A DNA stretch of 9,993 nt from Clostridiales bacterium UBA3277 (GCA_002362145.1 DETX01000018.1:1-9993), one strand, 5' to 3'. Numbered from the stretch's first letter, positions 1-6,765 are shown. A program made the numbers and translations. The notes: a model not told the origin generated them from the sequence alone.

Positions 1-77
1 GCGCCAGTAGCTCAGCTGGATAGAGTGACTGACTACGAATCAGTAGGTCGGGGGTTCGAGTCCCTTCTGGCGTACCA
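1..77 (+). tRNA. tRNA-Arg (anticodon ACG)
   Basis: A complete cloverleaf can be folded. The acceptor stem pairs 1-7 with 67-73, with one G-U pair at the end. The anticodon stem pairs ACUGA (28-32) with UCAGU (40-44) around the loop CUACGAA, which puts anticodon ACG at 35-37. The T-loop GGTTCGAGTCC is present, and A74 is the discriminator base. CCA is encoded at 75-77. ACG is normally edited to ICG and reads the CGU, CGC and CGA arginine codons. The gene begins at the first base of the window, so its promoter and any upstream tRNA partners are not visible. Genes for this tRNA are common integration sites for mobile elements. Confidence 0.97.
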
Positions 78-117
78 AAAAACCTCTCTTGTTTCTGGGA
101 AACAAGAGAGGTTTTTT
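78..117 (+). terminator. Rho-independent terminator after tRNA-Arg
   Basis: A perfect 12-base-pair stem pairs 83-94 with 100-111 around a 5-base loop. Six T follow at 112-117, and a run of A precedes the stem. The A-stem-T symmetry means it could also stop transcription arriving on the minus strand. It directly follows the encoded CCA end of the tRNA. Confidence 0.93.
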
Positions 118-157
118 GAATATTTCCGTTTCCTTTTCCGGTTCCAGAAATCGAAGT

Positions 158-178
158 TTGATGTCAAAAATGATGTCA
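158..178. repeat. Tandem TGATGTCA repeat, possible operator or recombination site
   Basis: The octamer TGATGTCA occurs at 160-167 and again at 171-178, 11 bases apart, about one helical turn. The first copy sits inside the imperfect palindrome TTTGA-TG-TCAAA (158-169). It lies just before the ribosome binding site of the nucleoside phosphorylase gene. A regulator binding site or an integrase arm site are both possible, but no regulator or integrase is visible in the window. The rest of 118-191 shows no convincing sigma-A promoter. Confidence 0.35.
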
Positions 179-191
179 GGGAGGGTTTCCC

Positions 192-956
192 ATGTGGCGT
201 TTGCCTGATGATAATTCCAAAGCGGTCATTTCGGCCTCCGAGCAGATCCACTGCGCCCATCGTGAGTGCCATCTGCGTCTGCCGGAGACGGCGATTGTGT
301 TCTTCATGAGCCGTGGGACGGATTATCTGGCGGGGCATTATCCAGCGGAAGAGCTGTCAGAGCCATTCCCCCGGTTTTTAAACCGCTGCCCGATCTGGGA
401 AATCCGGGAAGAAAATCTCTGCTTTCTCGATGGCGGACGGGGCGCGCCTCAGGCGGCGGACACTGTGGAAACCCTGGCGGCTTTGGGGGTCAAAACCATC
501 ATCGCGGTGGGAATGTGCGGCGCTTTTGACGAAAGGGTTCACCTTGGCGAGATCATCGCGCCTCAAAAGGCGTTTGTGGAGGAGGGCACCTCTCTTCACT
601 ACTATGAATCCATTGACGCTTCCTTCCCCGATGCGGATCTGCTTCGCAGGGCGGTGTCCCTGTTTTCTGTGAATACCTATCCCATCGTGTCCACCGACGC
701 TGTCTATCGTCAGACCTTCCGTAAGGAGCAGCTGTGGCGGGAAATGGGCGCGGTTGGCGTGGACATGGAAACCTCCGCGGTATTCAGCGTCGCGGGCCAG
801 CTTGGATTAAGGGCAGCCGCGCTGCTGATGGTTTCCGATATCCACCCTGAAAAGCAGGACGATCCCAAATGGGAATGGCATATGACCAGGGAAATGAGGG
901 ATCATCTCGCGGAGCAGGCCATCATCCTGGCAAGAGGGCTGATGGGAAAGCCATAG
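192..956 (+). CDS. Nucleoside phosphorylase family protein (PNP/uridine phosphorylase superfamily)
   Basis: This 254-residue cytoplasmic enzyme probably performs phosphorolysis of nucleosides to a free base and ribose-1-phosphate in purine or pyrimidine salvage. The core motifs of the family are visible. GMCGAF (107-112) fits the phosphate/ribose-binding glycine loop. GVDMETSAVF (189-198) carries the Met-Glu pair that holds ribose. VSD (214-216) gives an Asp where purine nucleoside phosphorylases have their catalytic Asp, which points to purines rather than uridine. The first 75 residues are less typical. The length matches hexameric PNP/UP enzymes of about 235-255 residues. The ATG start has an AGGGAGG site about 7 bases upstream. 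The gene stands alone between two terminators. Its Ala codons are mostly GCG (18 of 28), unlike the GCC-rich neighbours. Family assignment is firm; substrate is not. Confidence 0.82.
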   Translation: MWRLPDDNSKAVISASEQIHCAHRECHLRLPETAIVFFMSRGTDYLAGHYPAEELSEPFPRFLNRCPIWEIREENLCFLDGGRGAPQAADTVETLAALGVKTIIAVGMCGAFDERVHLGEIIAPQKAFVEEGTSLHYYESIDASFPDADLLRRAVSLFSVNTYPIVSTDAVYRQTFRKEQLWREMGAVGVDMETSAVFSVAGQLGLRAAALLMVSDIHPEKQDDPKWEWHMTREMRDHLAEQAIILARGLMGKP

Positions 957-975
957 CGTCTGCAAAGGCAAAGAA

Positions 976-1012
976 TCCCGGGACCGTTTAGTGGCGGTCC
1001 CGGGACTTTTTT
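976..1012 (+). terminator. Rho-independent terminator of the nucleoside phosphorylase gene
   Basis: A perfect 11-base-pair GC-rich stem (976-986 with 995-1005) with an 8-base loop is followed by C and six T. It lies 20 bases after the stop codon. It also sits between convergent genes, and the minus-strand gene stops at 1011. In that direction the tract after the hairpin is only moderately T-rich, so bidirectional use is possible but weaker. Confidence 0.92.
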
Positions 1013-2162
1013 ATGCCTTCGTCTTTTTTCGGGAGAACATGGAGCGGATGAGCTGAGCGTACCAACTGGGCTCCACCGTGTCCCCGGGTCTCAGATAGCC
1101 CTCCTGGCCCTCCCAGTTTACCTTGTACCAGACTTCCTGACGGTCGTTTTCCACCTTGGCGGTGATGTCCAGCACCGCGCCCTTCCCCGCCTGGTCCAGA
1201 AGGACAGAGCGGGGGTCCGTTTCCGGATCGCAGGGCAGGGTCATGATCTCCGCCTGGGGACCGGCCCAGAGGGGATTTTGGAGGGTCAGCGCCTCCTCCG
1301 TGCAGCCTCTCAGATAGGTCTCTGGCAGGGTTCTGCGGGACTCGGCGGTGATTCTGTCCACGGCGTCCTTATTTTCGTAGAGATCATAGAGCTCCTGCTT
1401 GAGAAACTGCCGGTCCACCGTGACGGTGCCCACCCGGACGCCCACCTCGAAGGTATCATAGATGGGGTAATAGGCCTGGGCCACCAGGTCGGTAAATTCC
1501 GAGAAGTCCCCATCCCCCACCAGCAGGCACCCGGCGGACCACATCTGATTTTCCAAAATGTGGTTGACGTCCCGGGTGTGGATGTTGATCATCTCCGCCT
1601 GGGTGACGGCATAGCCGTCCTCGGTCATGTACACGGCGGGAATGGTCTCGTCCTCCTGGGTAGTGCGCATATGCAGCGCCTCGTACCTTCCCCCGTGGTA
1701 GACGGAAAAGAGCTGGTACGTCCCGTCGCAGACGGTGGCCGGGCCGGATTTTCTGCCCAGCTCCTTCTTCCGGTTGGCATAGTCCAGGGGCCTGTCCGGA
1801 AGGGTGGAGCAGCCGTCGTTAAAATAGACGATCCGTGGCTTTCCCTTTTCGTCCAGCCGGATGGCCAGACACACCGCCGACACCCGGTAGAAGCGGATGT
1901 CATAAAAAATCCGGCTGTTCATATTGTCGGAGCAGCCCTCGAAGAAGAACAGCGCCGTATAGCCTGCCTCCAAATCCGCCACAACCGCCGGGTTATAGCG
2001 CAGATGGTAGCCCACCATGGCCTCCACATAGCGCCGGTGGCTGCCGTCCTGAATGTACGCATCCAGCCCCAGGTCCTCCGCCGCCCGGGCCGCAGGCAGC
2101 GCCGGCAGGAGCAGGCTCAGCAGAAGGAAAATGGATAAAAAACGGGAAATGTGCTTTTTCAT
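1011..2162 (-). CDS. Secreted protein with L,D-transpeptidase-like H...SxGC signature and C-terminal SH3-like region
   Basis: This 383-residue protein is predicted to be exported. Its N-terminus MKKHISRF is followed by a hydrophobic run (about 8-24) and a likely signal peptidase site after ARA (near 27). The middle contains DGTYQLF (146-152) and INIHTRDVN (192-200), then SAGCLLV (209-215). This His...Ser-x-Gly-Cys arrangement resembles the active site of YkuD-type L,D-transpeptidases and DUF5675-like proteins, with candidate residues H195 and C212. Residues about 325-365 (VWYKVNW, EGYLRPGD) look like a bacterial SH3 cell-wall-binding domain, and the end is basic. A role in peptidoglycan handling is inferred from these two features. 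I chose the ATG at 2162 because it has an AAGAGG site 7 bases upstream, opens the signal peptide, and lies downstream of a good promoter. The longer frame to 2315 would span that promoter and the preceding terminator. Six further cysteines are present. Confidence 0.68.
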   Translation of the reverse strand: MKKHISRFLSIFLLLSLLLPALPAARAAEDLGLDAYIQDGSHRRYVEAMVGYHLRYNPAVVADLEAGYTALFFFEGCSDNMNSRIFYDIRFYRVSAVCLAIRLDEKGKPRIVYFNDGCSTLPDRPLDYANRKKELGRKSGPATVCDGTYQLFSVYHGGRYEALHMRTTQEDETIPAVYMTEDGYAVTQAEMINIHTRDVNHILENQMWSAGCLLVGDGDFSEFTDLVAQAYYPIYDTFEVGVRVGTVTVDRQFLKQELYDLYENKDAVDRITAESRRTLPETYLRGCTEEALTLQNPLWAGPQAEIMTLPCDPETDPRSVLLDQAGKGAVLDITAKVENDRQEVWYKVNWEGQEGYLRPGDTVEPSWYAQLIRSMFSRKKTKA

Positions 2163-2208
2163 GAAGAAACCTCTTGGAAAGGGATGTCTTTTCCTTGGAA
2201 CGGGGTCT

Positions 2209-2237
2209 ATCTTACCATCTTTTGCGGCCAACGTCAA
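2209..2237 (-). promoter_or_regulatory. Sigma-A-type promoter for the secreted SH3-like protein
   Basis: On the minus strand the -35 is TTGACG (2232-2237), followed by exactly 17 bases and TAAGAT (2209-2214). The bases TGG directly before TAAGAT make an extended -10. The predicted transcription start is about 40 bases upstream of the ATG at 2162. This supports that start and makes the gene independent of the dprA-like gene upstream. Confidence 0.7.
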
Positions 2238-2283
2238 TCCCCACATAGGAAAGGGGCCTGTCTCAGGCGGCCACTGTCCAAGG

Positions 2284-2313
2284 AAAAGACCCATGACGGG
2301 TCCGTCATGGGTC
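2284..2313 (-). terminator. Intrinsic terminator ending the helicase-dprA operon
   Basis: A perfect 11-base-pair stem (2288-2298 with 2303-2313) with a 4-base loop is followed on the minus strand by TTTT (2287-2284). The stem begins inside the last codon region of the dprA-like gene, whose TGA is at 2314-2312. The T tract is short, so efficiency is uncertain. The mirror side has six A, which would give a T-run context only for transcription arriving from the other side. Confidence 0.78.
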
Positions 2314-3199
2314 AAAAAAGTCTCGGACTACTCTCCAGCAGGGCCCCCAGATCCGTCAGGTCCCCCTGGTCCACCAGATAGGCCCCCATGTCGGCCAGCC
2401 GGGCCATGGCCTCGCTGCCGTCCCGGAAGCAGGCCACCGGGCTCCAGCCGAAGCGCAGATTTTTCACCGTCCCGTCCCAGGTGCCCCCGTGGCCCAAATC
2501 CGACTGGGCCGCGAATACCATCCGGCCCAGGGCATGGATGCACCGGTTCCGGCTCAGGGCCCGCTGGGCGGAGAAGGGCTGATCATAGTCCTCCTCGCTG
2601 AGATAGAGCAGGTTTTCCCGGGGCGTCTGGCGGCACAGCTCGTCCGCCACGATGCTGATGACCTTTCCCCCGGCGGCCAGGCAGGCCTCCTGAGCCGTGC
2701 GGTCCGCCCCCCGGGCATTGCCGGATACCAAAGTCAGCCCCTGGCAGGCCGCCTGGCGGCCCACCTCGGCGGCAAAGGCCCGGTTTACCTCCCGAAGCTC
2801 CCGGCTGCCCACCAGGGCAATGGCCGGGGTGTTTAAGATGGTCAGATCCCCCAGGGCCCACAATGTCCCGGGACTGTCCAGGCCCAGACGCTGGCGCAGA
2901 ATCAGCGGATACCCTTCGGTAACCCGGGTCACTGGGACGCAGCCTCGCTCCTCCGCCCTGCGGAGGTAATCGTTCAGCCGCCCCTCCTGGGAGAGCAGGG
3001 ACAGGATTCGGCGGCAGAGCTCCCGGTCAAAGCCAAGCTCCGTCAGGTCCTCCTCCCGAAGCTCCCGGTCCTCTTTTTCCCCCTCCCTGCCACGGACCCG
3101 CCGGGACAGCACCCGAAGCTGGGGCGGCGAAAGGGGCACTCTCTCCGCATCCCCCAGATGGCTGCCCAGCAGCAGGAACCCCCGCTCCCGGGGGTTCAC
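2312..3199 (-). CDS. Divergent DprA/Smf-like DNA-processing protein
   Basis: This is a 295-residue Rossmann-fold protein of the DprA family. DprA binds single-stranded DNA and loads RecA during transformation. Visible motifs are YPLIL (97-101), ALVGSREL (128-135) and SGNARGAD (159-166), the last being the family nucleotide-binding-like signature SGxAxGxD. SRNR (216-219) matches the conserved RNR of DprA. The region after this is unusual: the typical SGSLITA segment is replaced by a Gly/Trp stretch (GHGGTWDG, 236-243), and the YPxxN step is not recognisable. The protein may therefore be a paralogue with another role. I prefer GTG at 3199. It has an AGAGG site 8 bases upstream and forms a GTGA overlap with the helicase stop, indicating translational coupling. 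GTG at 3205 is the alternative, but its spacing is only 2 bases. Whether it acts in competence cannot be told from here. Confidence 0.75.
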   Translation of the reverse strand: MNPRERGFLLLGSHLGDAERVPLSPPQLRVLSRRVRGREGEKEDRELREEDLTELGFDRELCRRILSLLSQEGRLNDYLRRAEERGCVPVTRVTEGYPLILRQRLGLDSPGTLWALGDLTILNTPAIALVGSRELREVNRAFAAEVGRQAACQGLTLVSGNARGADRTAQEACLAAGGKVISIVADELCRQTPRENLLYLSEEDYDQPFSAQRALSRNRCIHALGRMVFAAQSDLGHGGTWDGTVKNLRFGWSPVACFRDGSEAMARLADMGAYLVDQGDLTDLGALLESSPRLF

Positions 3200-4377
3200 C
3201 GGCACCGCCTCTTGGGAGGCGCGGGGGCCTTGACCTCTTCCTCCTCCAGCGTCCCTTCCGCGTTTAAGCGCATGGGCTTGATGGTGAAATTGCAGAATTT
3301 GGATATCTCATCCAGCTTGGCCTTTTCCGGGAAATTGGACACAATGCTCCAGGCCTGGCCCTTCCGCTTTGCCCGTCCCGTCCGGCCGATGCGGTGGACA
3401 TAGTACTCGTTTTCCTCGGGGATGTCGTAGTTCAAAACGCAGTCCACATCGTCCACGTCAATGCCCCGGGAGGCAACGTCCGTGGCGATGAGCACCGGGA
3501 GCTTTCCCTCCCGGTACTGCTGCATGGTCTTTTCCCGCTGGCTCTGGCGGATGTCGCCGTGGATGCAGTCGCATTTCAGCCCCGCCCGCTGGAAATCGTC
3601 GCACAACCGCTGGCACATGTGCTTGGTGTTGCAGAAAATCATCACCCGCTCGAAGCCCTGGGTCCGCAGAAGCCGGAGACTGGTCTCCGCCTTTTCCAGA
3701 GGGGTGCAGCTCAGGCAGAACTGGTCAATGTCCGGCCGGTCCTCCTGCTTGGGCTCCACGGTAATCTCCACCTCATCCCGCTGGTACATCCAGGACACCG
3801 TCATGACCTCCTGGGAGATGGTGGCGGAGAACAGGCCCAGATTGCGGCGGTTTTTCACCTTGTCGATGATGCGGGTCACGTCCTTGAAAAAGCCCATGTC
3901 CAGCATCCGGTCCGCCTCATCCAGAACCACGGTTTTCACCTTGTCCAGGCGGATGGACTTGCGGTTATAGTGGTCCATGAGCCGGCCGGGTGTGGCCACC
4001 ACGATCTGGGGCTTCTTTTCCAGCTGCTTGAGCTGTCCGCCGATGCCGGCGCCGCCGTAGAGCACCGCCACCCGGATGCCCTGGTAATAGGTCAGCAGTC
4101 CCCGCAGCTCATCGCCGATCTGGATGGCCAGCTCCCGGGTGGGCGCCAGAATCAGCCCCTGGACGCCCTCGTCCTCGGGATCGATATGCTCGATCATGGG
4201 GATGCCGAAGGCGAAGGTCTTGCCGGTGCCGGTGGGGGCCTTGGCAATGACGTCCTTCCACTCCAAGAACGGAGGGATGGCTTCCGCCTGAATGGTGGTG
4301 GGGTAACCGTAGCCCTTCTGCTCCAGGGCTTTCAGCATGGCCTGGGAGAGGCCCAGGCTCTCAAATGTAACTTCCAT
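3196..4377 (-). CDS. DEAD-box ATP-dependent RNA helicase
   Basis: This 393-residue cytoplasmic helicase unwinds RNA duplexes with ATP, typically in ribosome assembly or RNA decay. All the family motifs are present. The Q motif has F5 and Q30. Motif I is APTGTGKT (47-54), Ia PTREL (79-83), Ib TPGR (129-132) and II DEAD (153-156). Motif III is SAT (184-186), V is TDVASRGID (299-307) and VI is HRIGRTGR (328-335). The C-terminal tail is short, with an acidic stretch (EEEE, 378-381) followed by a basic end. There is no added RNA-binding domain of the DbpA type. The ATG at 4377 has an AAGGA site about 8 bases upstream and lies about 36 bases after the predicted transcription start. Earlier in-frame starts at 4410 and 4455 fall at or upstream of the -10 box and are rejected. 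It is first in an operon with the dprA-like gene. Confidence 0.95.
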   Translation of the reverse strand: MEVTFESLGLSQAMLKALEQKGYGYPTTIQAEAIPPFLEWKDVIAKAPTGTGKTFAFGIPMIEHIDPEDEGVQGLILAPTRELAIQIGDELRGLLTYYQGIRVAVLYGGAGIGGQLKQLEKKPQIVVATPGRLMDHYNRKSIRLDKVKTVVLDEADRMLDMGFFKDVTRIIDKVKNRRNLGLFSATISQEVMTVSWMYQRDEVEITVEPKQEDRPDIDQFCLSCTPLEKAETSLRLLRTQGFERVMIFCNTKHMCQRLCDDFQRAGLKCDCIHGDIRQSQREKTMQQYREGKLPVLIATDVASRGIDVDDVDCVLNYDIPEENEYYVHRIGRTGRAKRKGQAWSIVSNFPEKAKLDEISKFCNFTIKPMRLNAEGTLEEEEVKAPAPPKRRCR

Positions 4378-4419
4378 TGGTTTCTTCCTTTTTGATCTCA
4401 ATTTTTTCATCTGGGAGAG

Positions 4420-4448
4420 ATTATACCATTCTTTTTCCGGCTTTGCAA
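4420..4448 (-). promoter_or_regulatory. Extended -10 promoter of the helicase-dprA operon
   Basis: On the minus strand TATAAT (4420-4425) is a perfect -10, preceded by TGG as an extended -10. Seventeen bases further upstream is TTGCAA (4443-4448), a partial -35 matching 4 of 6. The short leader of about 36 bases ends at the helicase ATG at 4377. Confidence 0.72.
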
Positions 4449-4509
4449 CCGGCATTGGGATTTTCCCGGAGAATCATGGAAAATTAAGATTTCGGAAGCC
4501 TCCCGCCTG

Positions 4510-4538
4510 TGGACAAACGGCCCCGGTTATGGTATATT
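4510..4538 (+). promoter_or_regulatory. Promoter of the GT2-tmk-DJ-1-mltG-U32 operon
   Basis: TGGACA (4510-4515, 5 of 6 to consensus) is separated by exactly 17 bases from TATATT (4533-4538, 5 of 6), which has an upstream TG extended -10 element. The predicted start lies about 45 bases before the ATG at 4590. It is back-to-back with the helicase promoter, about 60 bases between the two -35 boxes. I see nothing else in the 212-base region 4378-4589. Confidence 0.7.
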
Positions 4539-4589
4539 ATATGGGTTAGAAATGTCCCAAGCCGTAAAAGTAAGAGAAGGAGCGTCCCT

Positions 4590-5546
4590 ATGGATAAGAT
4601 TGCCGTTCTAATTCCCTGTTATAATGAGGCCAAGACCGTCGGCAAGGTGGTTTCCGACTTCCGGCGGGCGCTGCCGGAGGCCGCGGTTTATGTATATGAC
4701 AACAATTCCACCGATCACACTGACGAGATTGCCAGAGCCGCCGGAGCCGTGGTCCGCTATGAGCACCAGCAGGGCAAGGGCAATGTCATCCGCCGGATGT
4801 TCCGGGATATTGATGCCCAGTGCTATATTATGGCCGATGGCGACGACACCTACCCCGCCGAGCACGCCCGGGCCATGGCGGAGCTGGTGCTGAAGCAGGG
4901 CGCGGATATGGTGGTGGGCGACCGGCTGTCCTCCACATATTATGAGGAAAACAAGCGGCCCTTTCACAATTTCGGCAACGATCTGGTCCGCGGCTGCATC
5001 AATCATCTCTTCGGCAGCAATATCCGGGACATCATGACCGGCTACCGGGCCTTCAGCTACCAGTTCGTCAAGACCTTCCCGGTGCTGTCCAAGGGCTTTG
5101 AGATTGAAACCGAGATGACCATCCACGCGGTGGACAAGAATATGCGGGTGGAAAACCACATCATCGACTACCGGGACCGGCCCGAGGGCAGTGTCTCCAA
5201 GCTGAACACCTATTCCGACGGATTCAAGGTTCTGCGAACCATCCTCCAGCTTTTCCGCAACTATAAGCCCTTCGGCTTCTTCTCTCTGCTGGCGGCGGTG
5301 CTGGCGGTCATTGCCCTCGCCTTTTTCCTGCCTGTGCTGATGGAGTATTTCCGAACGGGCCTGGTGCTGAAATTTCCCACGCTGTTCGTCTGCGGATTCA
5401 CCATGCTGGCGGCCATCCAGGCTTTCTTTGCCGGACTTATCCTATCAAGCATCGTACAGAAAAACCGTCAGGATTTTGAGCTGGCGCTGCACCATGCCTC
5501 AGATACTTACAAAGGCCTGATGATGAAGGAGAACACAAATGGGTAA
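4590..5546 (+). CDS. Membrane-anchored family 2 glycosyltransferase (polyprenyl-phosphate sugar transferase type)
   Basis: This 318-residue protein has an N-terminal GT-A catalytic domain and two C-terminal membrane helices. The domain opens with VLIPCYNEAKTV (6-17). DNNSTD (37-42) follows, and DGDD (83-86) supplies the Asp residues that hold the metal and nucleotide-sugar. GFEIETEM (169-176) and RPEGSVSKL (197-205) are typical of DPM1/GtrB-like enzymes that move a sugar onto a polyprenyl phosphate lipid. The helices lie at about 228-254 and 262-289, so the active site should face the cytoplasm. The lipid-linked sugar would feed wall polymer, glycolipid or protein glycosylation; the donor cannot be read from the sequence. 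The ATG at 4590 has AAGGAG 7 bases upstream, and longer in-frame starts overlap the promoter. It is the first gene of the operon and overlaps tmk by 8 bases. Confidence 0.9.
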   Translation: MDKIAVLIPCYNEAKTVGKVVSDFRRALPEAAVYVYDNNSTDHTDEIARAAGAVVRYEHQQGKGNVIRRMFRDIDAQCYIMADGDDTYPAEHARAMAELVLKQGADMVVGDRLSSTYYEENKRPFHNFGNDLVRGCINHLFGSNIRDIMTGYRAFSYQFVKTFPVLSKGFEIETEMTIHAVDKNMRVENHIIDYRDRPEGSVSKLNTYSDGFKVLRTILQLFRNYKPFGFFSLLAAVLAVIALAFFLPVLMEYFRTGLVLKFPTLFVCGFTMLAAIQAFFAGLILSSIVQKNRQDFELALHHASDTYKGLMMKENTNG

Positions 5547-6207
5547 ACTGATTGTAATCGAAGGCACCGACGGGTCCGGAAAGTCCACCCAGTTTCGTCT
5601 GTTGACGGACCGGCTGGAGCGGGAGCATCGGGCCTTTCAGAAGCTGGTTTTTCCCCAGTATTCCGAGGAGAGCTCCGCTCTGATCCGGATGTATCTGGGA
5701 GGGCAGTTCGGAAAGAAACCCTCGGATGTCAGCGCCTGGGCCGCCTCGGCCTTCTACGCCGTGGACCGGTACGCCTCCTATAAGAAGGTGTGGGGGCAGT
5801 GGTACGAAAGCGGCGGGCTGGTGCTCTCCGACCGGTACACCACCTCCAACGCCGTCCATCAGGCCTCCAAGGAGCCACCGGAGAAGCGGCAGGAGTTTTT
5901 AAAATGGCTCTACGACTTTGAGTACGACAAGCTGGGGCTCCCCCGGCCGGATCTGGTGCTCTATCTGGACGTGCCCACGGACTTTACGGAAAAGATGATG
6001 CGCCACCGGGAGGCCGTGACCCACACCCAGGCCGACATCCACGAACAGGATATGGCATACCTGGCCACCTGCCGGGAGATGGGTCGGGCCGCCGCGGATT
6101 ACTACGGCTGGACCGTCATCTCCTGCGTCCGGGACGGGGTGATGCGTCCCATGGAGGACATCCACGAAGAAATCTACCGCCACACGGCGGCTTGTCTGGA
6201 GGACTGA
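5539..6207 (+). CDS. tmk: Thymidylate kinase (dTMP kinase)
   Basis: This 222-residue cytoplasmic enzyme phosphorylates dTMP to dTDP with ATP, an essential step for DNA synthesis. The P-loop GTDGSGKST is at 9-17. VDRY (75-78) and SDRYTTSNA (97-105) match the thymidylate-binding DR motifs. The segment around 150-172 (TEKMMRHRE...HEQD) corresponds to the LID region. It is slightly longer than the usual 205-215 residues. The ATG at 5539 has AAGGAG 7 bases upstream, sits inside the end of the glycosyltransferase gene in another frame, and shares 8 bases with it, so translation of the two is probably coupled. A deoxynucleoside kinase-like relative is the only reasonable alternative. Confidence 0.93.
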   Translation: MGKLIVIEGTDGSGKSTQFRLLTDRLEREHRAFQKLVFPQYSEESSALIRMYLGGQFGKKPSDVSAWAASAFYAVDRYASYKKVWGQWYESGGLVLSDRYTTSNAVHQASKEPPEKRQEFLKWLYDFEYDKLGLPRPDLVLYLDVPTDFTEKMMRHREAVTHTQADIHEQDMAYLATCREMGRAAADYYGWTVISCVRDGVMRPMEDIHEEIYRHTAACLED

Positions 6208-6209
6208 CT

Positions 6210-6749
6210 ATGTACTACATCCTGCTTGGAACAGGCTTTGAAGAAACCGAGGCCGTGGCCCCCCTGGATCTGATGCGGCGGGCCGGAATCCCCGTGGCCA
6301 CCGTGGGCCTGAACGGCAAGACCATCGTCGGCAGTCACGGAATCCCCGTAACCGCCGATCTGACCATTGAGGAGATGGACTTGACCTCCCTGGAGGGCAT
6401 TATCCTCCCCGGCGGGCTCAGGGGCGTTGCCTCCATTCGGGAGAGCCGCTTGGCCATGGACGCCATCCAGTTTGCCTGGGACAATCAGAAGCTCACCGCC
6501 GCCATCTGTGCCGGGCCCACGGTGCTGGCGGCTCTGGGCATCCCCGACGGAAAAAACGCTGTCTGCTATCCCGGCTGCGAGGGGCAGATGGGCAGCGCCC
6601 GCATGGTGCACGCCCCTGCCGTCATCGACGGAAATCTGGTCACCGGCACCTCCGCCGGCTGTGCCATTCCCTTCGGTCTGGCGCTCATTGCCGCCATCCA
6701 GGGCCAGGAGGCCGCCGACGCCATCGAAAAGCAGATTGTCATTCGCTGA
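6210..6749 (+). CDS. DJ-1/PfpI family protein
   Basis: This 179-residue protein belongs to the DJ-1/ThiJ/PfpI superfamily. The hallmark nucleophile is C100 in AAICAGPTVLA (97-107), at the nucleophile elbow. The partner acid is E14 in GFEETEA (9-15), matching Glu18 of human DJ-1. PGGL (67-70) is the conserved backbone loop. Members have been described as glyoxalases, protein deglycases, redox sensors or chaperones. Their true activity is debated, so I give none. The length fits the DJ-1/YajL branch. The ATG at 6210 is 2 bases after the tmk stop, with GGAGG 7 bases upstream. A longer frame from 6192 would overlap tmk and has no better site. Confidence 0.92.
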   Translation: MYYILLGTGFEETEAVAPLDLMRRAGIPVATVGLNGKTIVGSHGIPVTADLTIEEMDLTSLEGIILPGGLRGVASIRESRLAMDAIQFAWDNQKLTAAICAGPTVLAALGIPDGKNAVCYPGCEGQMGSARMVHAPAVIDGNLVTGTSAGCAIPFGLALIAAIQGQEAADAIEKQIVIR

Positions 6750-6765
6750 AAAGCGCATTTAACCG

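Noticed and set aside
33..338. Minus-strand frame ending ARRDSNPRPTDS
   Set aside because: This tail is the antisense translation of the tRNA-Arg gene, a well-known source of false proteins, and the rest opposes the start of the nucleoside phosphorylase gene.
1278..2138. Plus-strand 286-residue frame
   Set aside because: It is antisense to the secreted SH3-like protein, Val/Gly/His-rich like other shadow frames in GC-rich DNA, with no recognisable motif.
2163..2315. N-terminal extension of the secreted protein to 2315
   Set aside because: It would cover both a terminator stem and a good promoter, and would bury the signal peptide behind 51 residues.
3394..4395. Plus-strand 333-residue frame
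   Set aside because: It is fully antisense to the DEAD-box helicase, whose complete motif set proves the other strand is coding; it is a GC-driven shadow.
4378..4455. N-terminal extensions of the helicase to 4410 or 4455
   Set aside because: They lie at or upstream of the predicted -10 box TATAAT (4420-4425); the ATG at 4377 has a good ribosome binding site.
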